From the NCBI RefSeq assembly GCF_000374045.1, contig NZ_KB893359.1, positions 234,161 to 298,160 on the forward strand: DNA of 64,000 nt. Reading direction: 5' to 3'. This document shows, piece after piece, positions 62,928 to 64,000 of this stretch (position 1 is its first letter; every line of letters starts with the position of its first letter). Below the pieces are notes generated by a model, which did not search any database, had not been told where the DNA came from, and saw only the letters and a program-made list of their open reading frames with translations. The position numbers and the translations under genes are program-made. Origin of the DNA: Segetibacter koreensis DSM 18137. GTDB taxonomy: Bacteria > Bacteroidota > Bacteroidia > Chitinophagales > Chitinophagaceae.

Positions 62928-63832
62928 AAAAGGTAAAGCCAAATTATAGTCTGCAAGCAATTTGCCGACTGTTGGGATTTTCTGTTCAGGCATATCATAA
63001 GAAACAAAAAAGAACATTACAGCACCTATCTGAGGAGCAGATAATAATTGCTCAAATTGATGTTATAAGAAAGCATCAGCCGCGTTGTGGAGGTCGCAAG
63101 TTGTATATAATGCTGCAGCCGTTTTTAAAGCAGCATTGCATAGTTATGGGAAGAGATAAATTCTTCTTATTGCTACAAAAAAACAAGCTGCTGGTACGTA
63201 AGACAAAACGCAGTGTATACACCACCGACAGCAAGCACTTCTTTTACCGATATCCCAATATGGTAAAGGATTTCACGCCATTAAAGGCACATGAACTTTG
63301 GGTAGCCGACATCACTTATATACCTCTTAAAAACCGCTTTGCTTACCTCTTTCTTATTACCGATGCCTACTCAAGAAAAATAGTAGGTCATTATGTAAGC
63401 GATGATATGAAAGTAAGCAGCGCAATCATTGCTTTAAAAAAAGCTTTAGATCAAAAACCTGCAGACAGAATAGTAATACATCACAGCGATAGGGGCATGC
63501 AATATTGCAGTAAAGCTTATGTACAATTACTGCACGATCATTATGCACATATAAGCATGACACAAAACGGAGACCCATATGAAAATGCGATAGCAGAAAG
63601 AGTAAATGGCATCTTAAAATCTGAACTTCTAAGCCCCTGTTACGACACCATTGATCAGGCCGCGGCTCATATTAACCGATCCATCCTTATCTATAATTAT
63701 AAACGAAGACATAGCAGTCTTAACTGGCAAATACCAGGCAATGTGCACAAGCAACAAGGCCCACAAATAAAGCGATGGAAAAACTATTATCAACCCCTAA
63801 AAAAGAAGGAGGTAAGTATGCAGGAACCATAA
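62900..63832 (+). CDS. IS3-family transposase OrfB (DDE integrase core)
   Basis: The frame is open from the frameshift point (AWYPAVLEVKKVKPNYSLQAICRLLGFS) and has no ATG of its own near the start; a TTG at 62972 is the first initiation codon, so production is mainly as OrfAB. Catalytic residues: Asp in LWVADITYIPL, Asp in IVIHHSDRGMQYCS, and Glu in NAIAERVNGILKSEL, with the family Y-Y---R-H-SLN end. All three are intact, so the element may be active. Confidence 0.9.
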   Translation, partial: AWYPAVLEVKKVKPNYSLQAICRLLGFSVQAYHKKQKRTLQHLSEEQIIIAQIDVIRKHQPRCGGRKLYIMLQPFLKQHCIVMGRDKFFLLLQKNKLLVRKTKRSVYTTDSKHFFYRYPNMVKDFTPLKAHELWVADITYIPLKNRFAYLFLITDAYSRKIVGHYVSDDMKVSSAIIALKKALDQKPADRIVIHHSDRGMQYCSKAYVQLLHDHYAHISMTQNGDPYENAIAERVNGILKSELLSPCYDTIDQAAAHINRSILIYNYKRRHSSLNWQIPGNVHKQQGPQIKRWKNYYQPLKKKEVSMQEP

Positions 63833-64000
63833 CAGGCCAACGCAAAAAAACATTAGCTATAGCTTTGGGAGCAACCGCAAATGTTTTTTGCCACCGCACA
63901 ACAGTCACCAAAAACTAAACCTATTTCAGGATGTATTATCTTAGACAACCAATAGCAGGATTTACACCCTAAAAGAGACAACTTTTTTCAGGACGGGTCA

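Larger units (their letters stand above)
62524..64000 (+). mobile_element. Complete IS3-family insertion sequence
   Basis: Left inverted repeat 62524-62548 begins TGTCTCGTCCTGAAA; right inverted repeat 63976-64000, read inward, begins TGACCCGTCCTGAAA. They agree at 21 of 25 positions and have the family's TG...CA ends. The element is 1477 bp and carries overlapping orfA and orfB. Its right end is the last base of the window, so the target duplication cannot be checked. An internal copy of the terminal core (CCTATTTCAGGA, 63920-63931) lies 70 bp inside. Confidence 0.85.

Overview
The window reads as chromosomal DNA from a Bacteroidetes bacterium, most likely a Chitinophagaceae-like (order Chitinophagales) soil or sediment organism. 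The signs are a type IX secretion sorting domain on a delta-60 repeat protein, promoters of the Bacteroidetes form (-33 TTTG/TTG, about 20 nt, -7 TAnnTTTG), a SusC/TonB-related outer-membrane barrel, a PnuT-type transporter under a TPP riboswitch, an imuA-imuB-dnaE2 cassette, many secreted carbohydrate-active proteins, low-to-moderate GC content and weak Shine-Dalgarno sequences. No rRNA or intact tRNA was found.

Layout. 0-25 kb is a catabolic and housekeeping mosaic. It holds a two-domain SGNH esterase cut by the left edge, a membrane protein with a winged-helix regulator, the T9SS delta-60 protein with a decayed copy of its 3' end upstream, a six-hairpin glycosidase-like protein, a DUF1080 hydrolase, a GH3-type acyl-amido synthetase, a zinc peptidase, an SDR enzyme, and a TPP riboswitch driving pnuT plus an acyl-CoA-dehydrogenase-like gene. 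It continues with a bacterial pentameric ligand-gated channel, an AbiTii-domain protein with a hexanucleotide repeat in its leader, an esterase/GDSL fusion and a Gfo/Idh/MocA oxidoreductase. 25-31 kb is DNA repair: tag, then the mutasome operon imuA-imuB-dnaE2. 32-38 kb is a stress island: receiver-only regulator, nitroreductase, universal stress protein, GyrI-like protein, a divergent second GroEL without GroES, and a phosphoribosyltransferase.

39.0-44.2 kb is the most unusual part. A strong promoter precedes two small proteins of unknown fold and an aerolysin/ETX-MTX2-like pore-forming toxin, closed by a terminator. A second unit follows with a three-segment membrane protein and a phage-endolysin-like amidase-SH3-GH19 enzyme. 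None of the toxin proteins or the lytic enzyme has a signal peptide, which suggests release by lysis. Next come an outer-membrane barrel, a lipoprotein with a small helical partner, a NarL-type response regulator with a shrunken, frameshifted sensor kinase, an outer-membrane TonB-type barrel and an orphan molybdenum hydroxylase subunit.

55.4-61 kb behaves like an array of single-gene cassettes: two DUF4386 proteins, an NTF2-like gene with a frameshift, a GNAT gene with one nonsense codon, an RsgA-like GTPase and an alpha/beta hydrolase. They are separated by short related sequences built on CCGC(T/C)AAC, and a longer inverted copy brackets the block. 61-64 kb is a graveyard of mobile DNA: a decayed IS110 transposase, an HU-like scrap, a truncated gene end, and an intact IS3-family element whose right end coincides with the end of the window.
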